From the NCBI GenBank assembly GCA_030694985.1, contig JAUYTV010000037.1:62001-126000 (forward strand): 64,000 nt of DNA, read 5' to 3'. The position numbers and the translations under genes were made by a program. Shown here one piece after another: positions 44,071-52,957 of the stretch (the stretch's first letter is position 1; the number at the start of each line of letters is the position of its first letter). Origin of the DNA: Methanoregula sp. Lineage in GTDB: Archaea > Halobacteriota > Methanomicrobia > Methanomicrobiales > Methanospirillaceae. Under the pieces are notes generated by a model. The model searched no databases, was not told where the DNA came from, and saw only the letters and a list, made by a program, of their open reading frames with translations.

Positions 44071-44616
44071 ATGCAACTCCCAATGGGTAATTTTTGTAAA
44101 ATTAAAAAGGCTGAACAGATCACTTTTATTCTTAACGATCTTAAGCGCACGACATTTTCTGGGATTTGCAGTATCTCATCCGACACGGTAAGCGGGACTT
44201 TTGTCTTTGGATCCGGAAATTGCATACTTGCAAAGATCCAGCATAAATCCGGAGATGAGGCCTGGGATGAACTCTTAAAAATGAGCAGTCATAAAGTCGA
44301 TGCTGCGCTCCTGAGCCTTGATGAAGCACAAGTCTCACAGGCTCTCGAAATCAACAAAGCCTGTCGGATTGTTAATGTAAGAGATACGATCTCCTCATCA
44401 GCACTGGAACATACTAACCCCAAAAACCCGGAACACCTGCCTCAGGAACCGGAAAAATCCACCCGGACAAAAGAGCCCCGTCAGGATTCAAGCAGCTTTG
44501 ATCAGGATATTGACACTTTTGACACGCTCGATATTGACAAAGTGACTGATACGATCCGCAAGGATTGCAACACAATAGTTAAACAACTGGATCTCGGACA
44601 CCTCATGGAGCAGTAA
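44071..44616 (+). CDS. PATAN/DUF2226-like signalling protein, upstream of minD
   Basis: The 181-residue protein begins MQLPMGNFCKIKKAEQITF. Residues 10-100 look like small DUF2226/PATAN-type effector domains: LKRTTFSGICSIS, GTFVFGSGNCILAKI, GDEAWDELLKM, SLDEAQVSQALEINKACRIV. The second half is a polar, probably disordered linker ending in a helix DTIRKDCNTIVKQLDLGHLME. Family assignment is tentative. The track start at 43657 runs through the opposing ATPase gene. It lies 120 bases before minD and divergent from the secretion operon. Confidence 0.55.
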   Translation: MQLPMGNFCKIKKAEQITFILNDLKRTTFSGICSISSDTVSGTFVFGSGNCILAKIQHKSGDEAWDELLKMSSHKVDAALLSLDEAQVSQALEINKACRIVNVRDTISSSALEHTNPKNPEHLPQEPEKSTRTKEPRQDSSSFDQDIDTFDTLDIDKVTDTIRKDCNTIVKQLDLGHLMEQ

Positions 44617-44692
44617 CAACAAGAGTGATTGAGGTATCAAAAGTTATTTTAAACTGGTGGAGATAACACAAACGTGAGTGTTTCGTGGTAAT

Positions 44693-44707
44693 CTTATATC
44701 TATAAAA
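44693..44707 (+). promoter_or_regulatory. Likely TATA box of minD
   Basis: CTTATATCTATAAAA lies about 30-44 bases before the minD ATG, giving a very short leader. An AAGGTG ribosome binding site at about 44728 fits translation from ATG 44737. Confidence 0.4.
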
Positions 44708-44736
44708 CAGAAATACCGATCACCATAAGGTGTCCG

Positions 44737-45525
44737 ATGGTCAAGGTTTACACAATTGCTTCGGGAAAAGGAGGTACGGGAAAGACTACTCTTTCTGTCA
44801 ATCTCGGAACCATGCTTGCCCAACTCGGTAAAGAGACCTATCTCATGGATGCCGATATCGGAATGGCAAATGTTGGTCTTAGCCTTGGCCTGCAGGATGC
44901 CCCGGTCACCCTGCATGAAATTCTTGCAGGTAAATGCAATATCAACGATGCAATATACAAAGGTCCTGCCGGACTCAAGGTAATTCCGAGTGGGATCTCC
45001 TTACAGGGATTCCAGCAGGCTGACCAGGACAAAATGCGGGACGTGATGGATGAAATTATCAAACGCTGCGAGTTCCTGTTAATTGATGCACCTGCCGGCA
45101 TCAGCAAAGACGGTGTTGTTCCTCTTGCAGTTGCCGATGAAGTGATCCTTGTTGTTAATCCTGAACTTGCCTCCATTGTCGATGCACTCAAGATCAAAAT
45201 TCTGACTGAAGTTGTAGGTGGACATGTGCTCGGTTCGATCATCAATCGTGTCGACCAGGAGGATTATGAGATTCTCACAAAAAAGATGGAGAGAGTGCTT
45301 GGCGTTAAAGTGCTCGGTATTATTCCTGAAGACGCCAATGTGCGCCGGGCTTCCTCTGCAAAAGTTCCAATCGTCATCAAGTTTCCCACCTCACCTGCGT
45401 CAAAAGCAATCAAACGCATTGCTTCCGATCTGGCTGGAATGGCCTATAAAGAAGAGGCAGTTGCAGGAAAGAGAGGGGGTTTCATTGACCGGCTCTCAAA
45501 AGCCCTCTTTAAGAAGAAATCATAG
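44737..45525 (+). CDS. minD: MinD/ParA-family ATPase
   Basis: The 262-residue protein has the deviant Walker A GKGGTGKTTL with the signature lysine, MDADIGMANVGLSLGL, LLIDAPAGI (Walker B) and VNPELASIVDA. The C terminus GGFIDRLSKALFKKKS is an amphipathic, basic helix like the MinD membrane-targeting sequence. Archaeal MinD homologues place motility and signalling structures rather than the division ring. Its position between two signalling-type genes, a secretion operon and a prepilin peptidase suggests it positions that filament machine. Confidence 0.9.
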   Translation: MVKVYTIASGKGGTGKTTLSVNLGTMLAQLGKETYLMDADIGMANVGLSLGLQDAPVTLHEILAGKCNINDAIYKGPAGLKVIPSGISLQGFQQADQDKMRDVMDEIIKRCEFLLIDAPAGISKDGVVPLAVADEVILVVNPELASIVDALKIKILTEVVGGHVLGSIINRVDQEDYEILTKKMERVLGVKVLGIIPEDANVRRASSAKVPIVIKFPTSPASKAIKRIASDLAGMAYKEEAVAGKRGGFIDRLSKALFKKKS

Positions 45526-45588
45526 ATGTGCGTCATAATTCACAACTGTAATAACAAAGAGAAATTTTTTAAAAAATATACGTTTTTA

Positions 45589-46200
45589 TTACATCTCCAG
45601 GATCTTGTGTGAGCTGGACTCTAAAAACTCCACATGGAACGTAGTGAGCTGCTGGTTGCGGTCCTGCACAATAACGGCATACCTGCCGTGCATCAGCTTA
45701 AAGCCCACGCTGCCATCCTGTGTGGTTACATCACTTCCGACAACCTTGCCATCCTTTCTGAGGGATACCCGGACCCCGTTCTGAGGTTCATTATTCCTCT
45801 GGAGGGTTAAGGTAAATATCCCCAATCCGGCATTTTTTTTCCCAAATTCCGGAATTTCAGTGCGGTTTTCCTTTTTCAGGTGGGCTTTTTCAAAGATACG
45901 GCATCCGGCAATCATTGAAGTGACCAGTTCAGGACTTACACCATACAGCGTAAACAACTCAACACCCGTAATCAGCATCACGGCATTGTCACCATAGAGT
46001 GTGCCTTTTTCGTCAATGAAGATGGCACCTTCCACTTCACCGTTAAGGATGGCAAGATATTGCAGCTTCTCGTTCTCTTTAGATATCGCTATACCATTAA
46101 TTCTATCCTCTTCTGCAAACCTGATCATTTCAGGGAGCGGGAATGTTCCTGATGGTTGAGATTTTGTAAGGATTGTATCAATCATGTCCGGAATTTTCAT
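45589..46200 (-). CDS. Putative two-domain signalling protein, convergent with minD
   Basis: The 203-residue protein has an N-terminal domain (1-125) with EDRINGIAISKENEKLQYLAILNGEVEGAIFID, ALMITGVELF-like and VTSMIAGCRIF segments. This layout resembles the N-terminal domain of the protein at 44071. A C-terminal beta sandwich (130-203) of the carboxypeptidase-regulatory type follows: GVRVSLRKDGKVVGSDVTTQDGSVGFKLMHGRYAV. I do not recognise a named family. No signal peptide is present, so it is probably cytoplasmic. Confidence 0.6.
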   Translation of the reverse strand: MKIPDMIDTILTKSQPSGTFPLPEMIRFAEEDRINGIAISKENEKLQYLAILNGEVEGAIFIDEKGTLYGDNAVMLITGVELFTLYGVSPELVTSMIAGCRIFEKAHLKKENRTEIPEFGKKNAGLGIFTLTLQRNNEPQNGVRVSLRKDGKVVGSDVTTQDGSVGFKLMHGRYAVIVQDRNQQLTTFHVEFLESSSHKILEM

Positions 46201-46364
46201 AAAAAAACCATCCCCATAATTTCTCCTTAGGATAAACGGTAAGACTTGATCTCCTGCTTTGTATGGCAGTTATTCGCAACCCGGATATTAGAGGGTTACG
46301 CAATTGTCTGCTGCTGCCAGCACCATACATAAGTGTTCATAAAAAAAAAGCATGTACTGATTTT

Positions 46365-47519
46365 ATGGAACTATTATACCCGATGGTGATCTCGGCAGTT
46401 GCGGTTCTTGCCACCCTGATCTATGCCTCGTATCTTGATATCAAAGACCGTCGGGTGCCGTTTAAGACATGGTATCCCATGCTCATTGTCGGGATTCCTG
46501 CATCTGTATGGCTCCTGTACATAAAGACCGGAAATTTCAGTCTCATTGCAGGCTACCTTGCCCTTGTCGTAAGTTTCTTTTATGCCAACTATCTCGACAA
46601 TCACGAGCCCGGTGTAAAGTTTAAGTTCGAATACCTTGCAGTCACCCTTGCCCTTCCTTTACTGGCTTGGCTGGTTCTTCCTGCAACATTCAGCATGACA
46701 CTTGTGCCCTGGTACGCGATGTTTGCCGGAATTTTTGCCTATATCTCCTACATTACTTACAAAAAGAAACCGGAAGGAAAGATCAAGCCGAAGAAAAAGC
46801 GACAGGAGTCCAATATTGAAGAAGTACTGAGCCGCTGGTACTTTATCCTGATTGTCATGATATTTGCAATCACATCACTGGTTCTCTTTTTTAGTAGCTG
46901 GGGAGCTCCTGCCCTCTTTGTCCTTCTCCCGGCAGTCTTCTGCGGAGTGTTTTACCTGTTTGGGAGGATGCACCTCTTTGGCGGGGCAGATGCATGGGCA
47001 CTCATCTTCATCTCATTCTGTGTCCCGACCTTTCCGTTCACCCCGCTGCTGGGAAATACACCGCTTGGATTTTTGGCGTTCTCGGTCCTGATCAATGCCC
47101 TGCTGCTCAATCTTGTGGCACCGCTTGCGATCTTTGCTGTCAATATTGTGCGAAGGAACCGTGCCCCGCTCATGTACATGTTCTTTGGGTTTCCTGTAAA
47201 GGGCGACACCATCCAGCAGGAATGGGGATTTGTGATGGAGGATTTTGAGGAGAAGAAAGGAAAAATGAGCCGAAAGTTTATCGGATTTTGGGATTCCATT
47301 AAGAGGATGTATGCAGGTGAAGGACGGATCTATACAAAGGATCTACGGGAGCATCCCGAAGAATTTACCACAGAACTTGCAGTATACAAAAAAGCCGGCA
47401 CCGTCTGGATCTCTTATGCAGTCCCGTTTATCATCCCAATCACTGCCGGACTTATTACAGCCATTGTCTTTGGGGATTTCCTTTTAGCAATCATGAGAGT
47501 ATTTGTGTCAGGGGCTTAA
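46365..47519 (+). CDS. A24-family prepilin/preflagellin peptidase
   Basis: The 384-residue membrane protein has the two catalytic aspartates of the GxGD-type signal peptidases: one in YASYLDIKDRRVPFKTW near residue 22 and one in HLFGGADAWAL near residue 208. About eight membrane segments are visible, plus a basic loop (KKKPEGKIKPKKKRQE). The enzyme cuts class III signal peptides of archaellins and pilins. It is longer than FlaK (~230 residues), because of the central loop and a C-terminal cytoplasmic region. The start ATG 46365 is used; the track start is 102 bases upstream. The gene lies 3 bases before hisI. Confidence 0.85.
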   Translation: MELLYPMVISAVAVLATLIYASYLDIKDRRVPFKTWYPMLIVGIPASVWLLYIKTGNFSLIAGYLALVVSFFYANYLDNHEPGVKFKFEYLAVTLALPLLAWLVLPATFSMTLVPWYAMFAGIFAYISYITYKKKPEGKIKPKKKRQESNIEEVLSRWYFILIVMIFAITSLVLFFSSWGAPALFVLLPAVFCGVFYLFGRMHLFGGADAWALIFISFCVPTFPFTPLLGNTPLGFLAFSVLINALLLNLVAPLAIFAVNIVRRNRAPLMYMFFGFPVKGDTIQQEWGFVMEDFEEKKGKMSRKFIGFWDSIKRMYAGEGRIYTKDLREHPEEFTTELAVYKKAGTVWISYAVPFIIPITAGLITAIVFGDFLLAIMRVFVSGA

Positions 47520-47522
47520 ACC

Positions 47523-47885
47523 ATGTTAAACCTTAAATTTGTTGATGGACTGATTCCGGTAATTGTGCAGGATAAAAAGAGCCAGAAAGTGCTGATGATG
47601 GCTTATGCCAATAAAGAGGCAGTCCGGATTACACAGGAAACCGGCTATGCACATTATTACAGCCGCAGCCGGAAAAAACTCTGGAAAAAAGGTGAAGAGA
47701 GCGGACACTTCCAGAAAGTGGGGCGTGTCTTAACTGACTGCGATGAGGACTGCCTGATCTATGAAGTGGTGCAGACCGGTGCTGCATGCCACACGGGATA
47801 TGAATCCTGTTTTTACCGTACACTTGACGGTGCCATTATCGGGAAGAAAGTTTTTGACCCGGAAACGGTCTACGGCAAGAAATAA
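47523..47885 (+). CDS. hisI: Phosphoribosyl-AMP cyclohydrolase
   Basis: HisI opens the purine ring of PR-AMP in histidine synthesis. The 120-residue protein has the family motifs [39 protein letters not shown], the metal site [11 protein letters not shown] and the cysteines in [14 protein letters not shown]. Length is typical. HisE is not fused. No other his genes lie nearby. Confidence 0.94.
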   Translation: MLNLKFVDGLIPVIVQDKKSQKVLMMAYANKEAVRITQETGYAHYYSRSRKKLWKKGEESGHFQKVGRVLTDCDEDCLIYEVVQTGAACHTGYESCFYRTLDGAIIGKKVFDPETVYGKK

Positions 47886-48197
47886 CCCATATCCTTTTTT
47901 CCGGCAGGGTTTTTCTCCTGTAAATGATTATTCTCAATGAGAATGCCCTCATCTGTTATTTCTGCAAGTGTTTTTCTTTAAAGTGGAGCCCACATTCGCA
48001 TTCCGGTATCGCAATTACCGGGTCGTATCCCGCCTGATCCATTTTAGAGTTGCATGGAAGAAATACTAAAAGGTCTTGGTTTTTTTGGCCATTCAATCTG
48101 AGGAATCTGCTGAAACATCAGGTTCGGAACCTTTTTTTATGCTTTTTTTTTAAATACGATGATGACAGAGATCGATTAAAAAGAGAGATTGATGTGA
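47886..48197. other. Intergenic region after hisI
   Basis: This 312-base stretch has T-rich tracts after hisI and before the DUF4013 gene end. It holds one candidate small ORF on the minus strand (47956-48042), listed separately; otherwise nothing recognised. Confidence 0.5.
47956..48042 (-). CDS. Candidate 28-residue microprotein with a CxC motif
   Basis: The frame from ATG 48040-48042 reads MDQAGYDPVIAIPECECG followed by LHFKEKHLQK and TAA. The CECG segment could bind metal. No ribosome binding site is visible and the ORF is short enough to arise by chance. It is too short for the ORF track. Confidence 0.2.
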   Translation of the reverse strand: MDQAGYDPVIAIPECECGLHFKEKHLQK

Positions 48198-48854
48198 TTA
48201 TGCACCGGCAGAATCGTAGAGCTGGCAGAGGTACCGGGACTGGAAAATCATAACGGGTGCAATGAGAACAAACCCGATGATGGCTCCAATAATCGGGATC
48301 ATACCAATGATCGAGATAATGATTTCGATAACAATCACAACAACAATAAAGACAATCAGCGCGATGATGTAAGAACCCCATCCGATCCTACCGATGGTGG
48401 CGTTGATCTCCTTGAAGTTGAATGCTTCACCCATGCTGCCTGTACGGGCAAACCGGATGATGCCTATGGTAGCAAAGATCATAGTGAGGATGGCAACAAT
48501 CGCAACAACGATGAAACCAAAGAGCATACCCATGATTGCGCCCATGACTTCAGTGGGATCCTGACCTACTGTTGCCAGTATTCCTGCACCGATCGTGATA
48601 AAGAAGATGACAAGCGTGGGGATTGCCCAGATAAGAGAAACGATCAGGTACTTGATCCCGTCAATGAAGAGGGTGCCCCAACCGGTAACTTCCGGTGCTG
48701 GTCTTTCACCGCGTAAGACTTTCAATGAATATCCGAGCAACGGGATAAACAGAATAATTGTTGCAATTACGAGCAATAACCACTGCATCCACTTTCCAAC
48801 TACTGCATCCTTTGCGTACGCAAAAGAATCTCCAAGCATGTTTCCTAAATCCAT
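48198..48854 (-). CDS. DUF4013 membrane protein
   Basis: The 218-residue protein begins MDLGNMLGDSFAYAKDAVVGKW, the usual opening of DUF4013, and has about five membrane segments (WLLLVIATIILFIPLLGY, YLIVSLIWAIPTLVIFFITIG, GMLFGFIVVAIVAILTMIF, YIIALIVFIVVVIVIEIIISII, IIGAIIGFVLIAPVMIF). The function is unknown. ATG 48854, preceded by GGTGATTGGA, is better than the TTG 12 bases upstream used in the track. Confidence 0.85.
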   Translation of the reverse strand: MDLGNMLGDSFAYAKDAVVGKWMQWLLLVIATIILFIPLLGYSLKVLRGERPAPEVTGWGTLFIDGIKYLIVSLIWAIPTLVIFFITIGAGILATVGQDPTEVMGAIMGMLFGFIVVAIVAILTMIFATIGIIRFARTGSMGEAFNFKEINATIGRIGWGSYIIALIVFIVVVIVIEIIISIIGMIPIIGAIIGFVLIAPVMIFQSRYLCQLYDSAGA

Positions 48855-49022
48855 TCCAATCACCAATTAATAAGTTTTTTTCTGATTGATTTACATTATC
48901 ACTGGATATTATAAAAAACTTGTACCGTCCCACTTTCAGGATTCGGGGGAAGTGCATGCATATTAGTACAGGTTCTGCACCAATGCAGAACTATTAATTT
49001 CTCTTACAACTACCTCTTTTCC

Positions 49023-49379
49023 ATGACGGTTGTGTTCCAGAAAGAAGAAGTCATGGCGATCAGGATGCCCCCTTTACGACCGTACGAGATGCCGGATTTT
49101 CCTGCAACTGCACTGGATATCGAACCAGAACCAGAAGAGTTCGCAATTCCCGGTGAGAAGATGACTGCAGATGAGATCGCATATCTGGAACGATCGGTTG
49201 TTATGCCCCCGCTGCGCCCGGACGAACTGCCGGATTCGGCTGTTTTCACGCTTGTGGCCAAAGCTGACCCATCACTCGATGAACCCTCATGGGACATGGG
49301 CACAAAAGCTCCGGATATCGTGATTCGCAAAGGAAAAATGCTGCACCCGTGGGATGATGATCCGGAGGCGGAGAAGTAA
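49023..49379 (+). CDS. Small acidic protein with duplicated MPPLRP motif
   Basis: The 118-residue acidic protein contains two copies of a motif, MPPLRPYEMPDFPATALDIE and MPPLRPDELPDSAVFTL, about 48 residues apart. The rest is rich in Asp, Glu and Pro, so it is probably extended. I recognise no family. The start may be ATG 49023 or ATG 49053 (MAIRMPPL). It stands alone. Confidence 0.5.
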   Translation: MTVVFQKEEVMAIRMPPLRPYEMPDFPATALDIEPEPEEFAIPGEKMTADEIAYLERSVVMPPLRPDELPDSAVFTLVAKADPSLDEPSWDMGTKAPDIVIRKGKMLHPWDDDPEAEK

Positions 49380-49455
49380 AAACTGCGGGCTCCCTGATGG
49401 TTTTTTTAGGATCGCTCTTTTATACGGGACCTTTGTTTTCGGCAGAGAGAACGGT

Positions 49456-49650
49456 TCAATCGTTTTTCTGATCTGCAATTTCCTCTTCGTCATCCTTTTT
49501 TATTTCAGGCAATGTCTCTATTGCCACGATCCCATAAACAAAAAGGATTACAGGAATAACCAGTGCATAGAAAAGTTCCGGTTTATTGACACCCTGTGCA
49601 ATGATAAAAAGTGCCAGTGCAATGGAAAGTCCAACATATGCAAGTCGCAT
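49456..49650 (-). CDS. Small two-helix membrane protein
   Basis: The 64-residue protein has two membrane segments (LAYVGLSIALALFIIAQG and FYALVIPVILFVYGIVAIE) followed by an acidic tail (EIKKDDEEEIADQKND). No family is recognised. It lies downstream of the lipoprotein gene on the same strand. Confidence 0.55.
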   Translation of the reverse strand: MRLAYVGLSIALALFIIAQGVNKPELFYALVIPVILFVYGIVAIETLPEIKKDDEEEIADQKND

Positions 49651-49775
49651 GTTCTCAACTCAGGATTTTTGATGGTTTTTACAGTTTTTCATTTCGATAA
49701 ACGGGGAATTTTAATGGCAGTGTTGTACGGTAAAACAAAAAAATAAGTCCATGAATTGTGGGAGTGAAAAAGAGT

Positions 49776-50345
49776 TTATCTGAGCACTCCCGGATTGACC
49801 GTCCAGGCAACATGATAATCCGGTACCATGCTGGTCTTATTATTTGTCCTTTCCATGAAGTACACATCGAGTATTGCACCTCTGGACAAGGTAGCAAAAG
49901 AGTCAGCCGAACGAATTTCAATATAATCCCGTGCTGCTTCTCCAATACCCGGGGAGTTCAGACCGCTCCGGGCTCCAGTACCCTTGTGAGATATACCGAT
50001 TCCACCAAAAGAATTCCCGTTCGTATTGGTAAGTTTACTGAACCAGACAAACTGGCGGGGGGTTGTTCCGGTGTTTCTTGCAAGTACGTAGATAGTGATG
50101 GTCTTGTTACCGGGGTCTGCAGACGGATCAACTTCAATGCTATGGAGAGAGACTTCCATAGTATTGTTGCCACTTCCCAGAGTTACCATTCCATTCATGG
50201 GTAACACCGGATCCAGCGATGTCCTTACAGGAAACGTGGGGGCGGAAGATACCTGTCCTGATGGAGTTGTAGTTGCAGGGGTTGTTGTACAACCAGCAAC
50301 AAGCAGTACACAAACCGTAATAGCAAGGATTGCAATGTTTTTCAT
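49776..50345 (-). CDS. Predicted lipoprotein with a DUF4352-like beta domain
   Basis: The 189-residue protein has a signal peptide with lipobox LLVAGC (cysteine near residue 19), a Thr/Pro linker, and a beta-rich domain: MEVSLHSIEVDPSADPGNKTITIYVLARNTGTTPRQFVW, GARSGLNSPGIGEAARDYIEI, LDVYFMERTNNKTSMVPDYHVAW. The pattern of a conserved-bond-length small-ion-binding-like sandwich resembles DUF4352 telokin-like domains. It is displayed outside the membrane. Function unknown. Confidence 0.7.
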   Translation of the reverse strand: MKNIAILAITVCVLLVAGCTTTPATTTPSGQVSSAPTFPVRTSLDPVLPMNGMVTLGSGNNTMEVSLHSIEVDPSADPGNKTITIYVLARNTGTTPRQFVWFSKLTNTNGNSFGGIGISHKGTGARSGLNSPGIGEAARDYIEIRSADSFATLSRGAILDVYFMERTNNKTSMVPDYHVAWTVNPGVLR

Positions 50346-50503
50346 TATCTCACTCTCTTATGGAACACTATTGCGCTATTATGGTAAAACATTCCGGTAA
50401 AAAATCTTTGTGATTATACGGATTTTTTACTATTCAAAAAAATCAACAGATTTTTTTTTTAAACCATACCCAACTTTTTTTATGAACACTTTTTTGTGCA
50501 GGT

Positions 50504-50740
50504 CTACGGGGACTGCGGATAATTGCCAGAAGAATATTGTACGGATTTTGTTTTCATCAGTTCAACCAGACAGAAGAATGCTGCGGCTTCTACCGGATCA
50601 TGGAAGTGTATCAGTTCTGCATCGGTTCGCTTCTCTAAACAATCCGTGAGCTTTTTTCCGTATTCCTGTTCATAGATTTTTAATGCCCGCGTGGTCTTTT
50701 TCCACCTCAGGATTACTTCATCGAGTTGCATCTTTTGCAT
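50504..50740 (-). CDS. Small helical protein of unknown function
   Basis: From ATG 50740 the 78-residue protein reads MQKMQLDEVILRWKKTTRAL, then KIYEQEYGKKLTDCLEK and DPVEAAAFFCLVELMK, suggesting three helices. The longer track ORF (from 50866) adds a Pro-rich part that looks non-coding. No family recognised. Confidence 0.45.
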   Translation of the reverse strand: MQKMQLDEVILRWKKTTRALKIYEQEYGKKLTDCLEKRTDAELIHFHDPVEAAAFFCLVELMKTKSVQYSSGNYPQSP

Positions 50741-50902
50741 AGGTTCACTGCATTCTGATGGCAGGGGCCAGGAGATGAGGGCATGGCAGGCGGGGGGTGA
50801 AAGTGTGGGGGGAAGATCCCAGAACAAAAAAAATGAAGATATGCCCAAGTCTTTTTTCCCCACCATTATGTTTACATAGGATCATGTAACACAGTGTTTC
50901 AC

Positions 50903-51316
50903 ATGGCACTCAAAGAGCAGATTATGGAAGTGGTCGGCGGGCCACACGTTCACGCTGTCGCCACACTGGATAAGAAGTTACCGGCAGTCCGGTTCATGGT
51001 GCTTGCAGGTTTTCCCGACATGACATTTGTCGGAGCGACAATGAAGTCCTCAAAGAAGGTTGAGCAGCTGAAAAAAAACCCTGACACCGCCCTCTCGGTC
51101 TGGTCGGGAAAGGAGTTCTCCGACCCGTATGTAGAGATCACAGCAAAGGGAAAGATCCACGAGGATGTTGCGACAAAGAAGAAGTACTGGAACCCGATGT
51201 TTGAGCAGTTCTTCAAAACACCCGAAAATCCCGATTTTGTTGTGCTCGTGTTCACCGCAAGCGAGATCACGTACTACGGTAAGGACATGTCGAGCATGGA
51301 AGTCTGGAAACGCTAA
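50903..51316 (+). CDS. Pyridoxamine 5'-phosphate oxidase-like flavin-binding protein
   Basis: The 137-residue protein has the split-barrel pattern: MEVVGGPHVHAVATLDKKLPAVRFMVLAGFPDMTFVGATMKSSKKVEQLKKNPDTALSVW, then DPYVEITAKGKIHEDVATKKKYWNPMFEQFF. Such proteins bind FMN or F420; substrate unknown. The ATG at 50903 is preferred over GTG 50894. It stands alone. Confidence 0.82.
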   Translation: MALKEQIMEVVGGPHVHAVATLDKKLPAVRFMVLAGFPDMTFVGATMKSSKKVEQLKKNPDTALSVWSGKEFSDPYVEITAKGKIHEDVATKKKYWNPMFEQFFKTPENPDFVVLVFTASEITYYGKDMSSMEVWKR

Positions 51317-51521
51317 AAAAATTTTCCGGTTTACATGATTGTGCAGATTGAATGAACGGCCCTATTATGATACCGGAAGGTGTTGGAGGAGGACTGGAAC
51401 AATTGGGAAGATTGTGCCCTAGAGTTGCTTACGATCTCATGTGTTCCTTGTAACCTCCCTCGAGATTTGTGCTGTGGGTAACTCTCTTTTGAGGTAGAAG
51501 ACGGCTGTTGAGTACATGTAA

Positions 51522-52088
51522 ATGGGATTTGAGGGACTTTTATTATATTTTAAATTCGTCTATTCCTTTATGCAGGAACCGGGATGCTATGATCAATATC
51601 CAACCAATATTGTTATCGGATCAAATCTTTTGTCATTCCTGATCTATGTGATTGGTGCATTTATCCTCTTCAGGTTCAGCCTCATCTGGGTCATCTGTTA
51701 TGTCCTTTTCATTCTTCTCCTTGAATTCCGGCTGTTGAGCGGACATTGCGTGGACTGTTATTATTATGGCAAAACCTGTGCTTTTGGTAAAGGCCGGTTG
51801 AGTTCCATACTTTTTCACAAGGGTCAACCGGAACGGTTCAACCAGATGAAGATCACATGGAAAGATATTGTCCCGGATTTTCTGGTGTTTATTGTTCCCG
51901 TTCTCGCAGGCATCTTACTCCTGATACAGGAGTTTTCCTTAACGATCCTTATCCTCATCATTGCCCTATTCATCCTGGGTTTTTTTGGTAATGCTCTTGT
52001 GAGAGGGAAACTGGCTTGCAGGTATTGTAAACAGAAAGAGATCGGTTGTCCGGCTGAGCAACTGTTTGATAAAACAAAAAATAAGTAG
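51522..52088 (+). CDS. Cysteine-containing membrane protein, function unknown
   Basis: The 188-residue protein has two pairs of membrane helices (about 37-70 and 115-155) with cysteine clusters at the membrane edge: HCVDCYYYGKTCAFGKG in the middle and CRYCKQKEIGCPAEQ at the C-terminal end. The paired CxxC-like sites suggest metal or redox chemistry. No family is recognised. ATG 51522 is used; an ATG at MQEPGCYDQ is an alternative. Confidence 0.6.
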   Translation: MGFEGLLLYFKFVYSFMQEPGCYDQYPTNIVIGSNLLSFLIYVIGAFILFRFSLIWVICYVLFILLLEFRLLSGHCVDCYYYGKTCAFGKGRLSSILFHKGQPERFNQMKITWKDIVPDFLVFIVPVLAGILLLIQEFSLTILILIIALFILGFFGNALVRGKLACRYCKQKEIGCPAEQLFDKTKNK

Positions 52089-52169
52089 GCATTCACAGGA
52101 GCATCCGCCACCCGGACCCGGGCCGTAACACTGGGGGTCGCCATAGTTTCACGGGATCAGGACCGACCC

Positions 52170-52220
52170 CCCACCCCCTTCTGGGATTCTCTGCTGCGGG
52201 CGACTCCCTTAGTAGATAGT
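52170..52220. repeat. Degenerate flanking repeat, left copy
   Basis: The segment GACCCCCCACCCCC...GCTGCGGGCGACTCCCTT recurs in diverged form near 52745-52795 (GATCCCCCCATACTC...GCTGCGGGCAACTTCTTT). Both copies are also close to a GCTCACGAYCCAYGCCC segment. The pair brackets the Cys-rich gene and precedes the AT-rich nuclease gene. Confidence 0.4.
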
Positions 52221-52270
52221 GGGCGGGGGTGCGAATGTAGATAGGGGGCTCAGTCCATCGCTCACGACCC

Positions 52271-52687
52271 ATGCCCCAAAAATTGTGGCGGCTGAACAAC
52301 CTCTCACGATTATATGCAAAAGTCTATCAGAATGTTCCGGTAAAAAATATCTGTATGAAATGCTGGCGCGATCTTTTACACGAGTGCATCGGCAACGATT
52401 GCCCGATGTGGATGGCAGATTTTGAATTAACTGATATGCCGGGTGAGAATGCAATTGGTCTTGGCGAGAGCAAATGTGCACTGGCACTCAAAGAGAAGTT
52501 AAAGGTGTACCAGTCGATGCTGGATATTATGGAGGCTGTAGATACTGACGGATTATACGAAGATGAACTCTTCCGCCAGATAGCAGAACGTACCATGGAA
52601 CGGTCACTACAGCCCCCTACCCGTACCACGGGGACCAAAAAGGTAACCCCCGCAGAAAAAAAGCAAAAAAAACTGCCGATGAGTTGA
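52271..52687 (+). CDS. Small Cys-rich protein of unknown function
   Basis: The track ORF of 138 residues contains CMKCWRDLLHECIGNDCPMW, a likely zinc-binding cluster, followed by an amphipathic helix (KLKVYQSMLDIMEAV) and a Lys/Thr/Pro-rich tail. A start at ATG 52355 (MKCWRD) is possible, since earlier residues are not typical. Degenerate repeats with the sequence GCTGCGGGC lie on both sides. No family recognised. Confidence 0.5.
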   Translation: MPQKLWRLNNLSRLYAKVYQNVPVKNICMKCWRDLLHECIGNDCPMWMADFELTDMPGENAIGLGESKCALALKEKLKVYQSMLDIMEAVDTDGLYEDELFRQIAERTMERSLQPPTRTTGTKKVTPAEKKQKKLPMS

Positions 52688-52744
52688 GGACCCGGTTTAT
52701 TCTCTCGCTCTTTTCTTATGGGAGCTCGCTCACGATCCACGCCC

Positions 52745-52795
52745 GATCCCCCCATACTCAGCGATTTAGTGCTGCGGGCAACTTCTTTGTCGTTG
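52745..52795. repeat. Degenerate flanking repeat, right copy
   Basis: Right-hand partner of the repeat near 52170. The two are similar by eye over about 50 bases but not identical, which suggests an old duplication or remnants of the same element. Confidence 0.4.
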
Positions 52796-52957
52796 ATGTG
52801 GAGAAGAGATAGAAAGTCTAGATTGGGAGAACATGGGAAAGAACGTTCAACATCATTATTTCATCACAAGAAAACATCATAGATAAAATAGAAGGAATCA
52901 CTCATCCCCCTAAAAGCAAAAATCGATGGAGATGTTGTTTTTGGTCCAGGAATTCCA

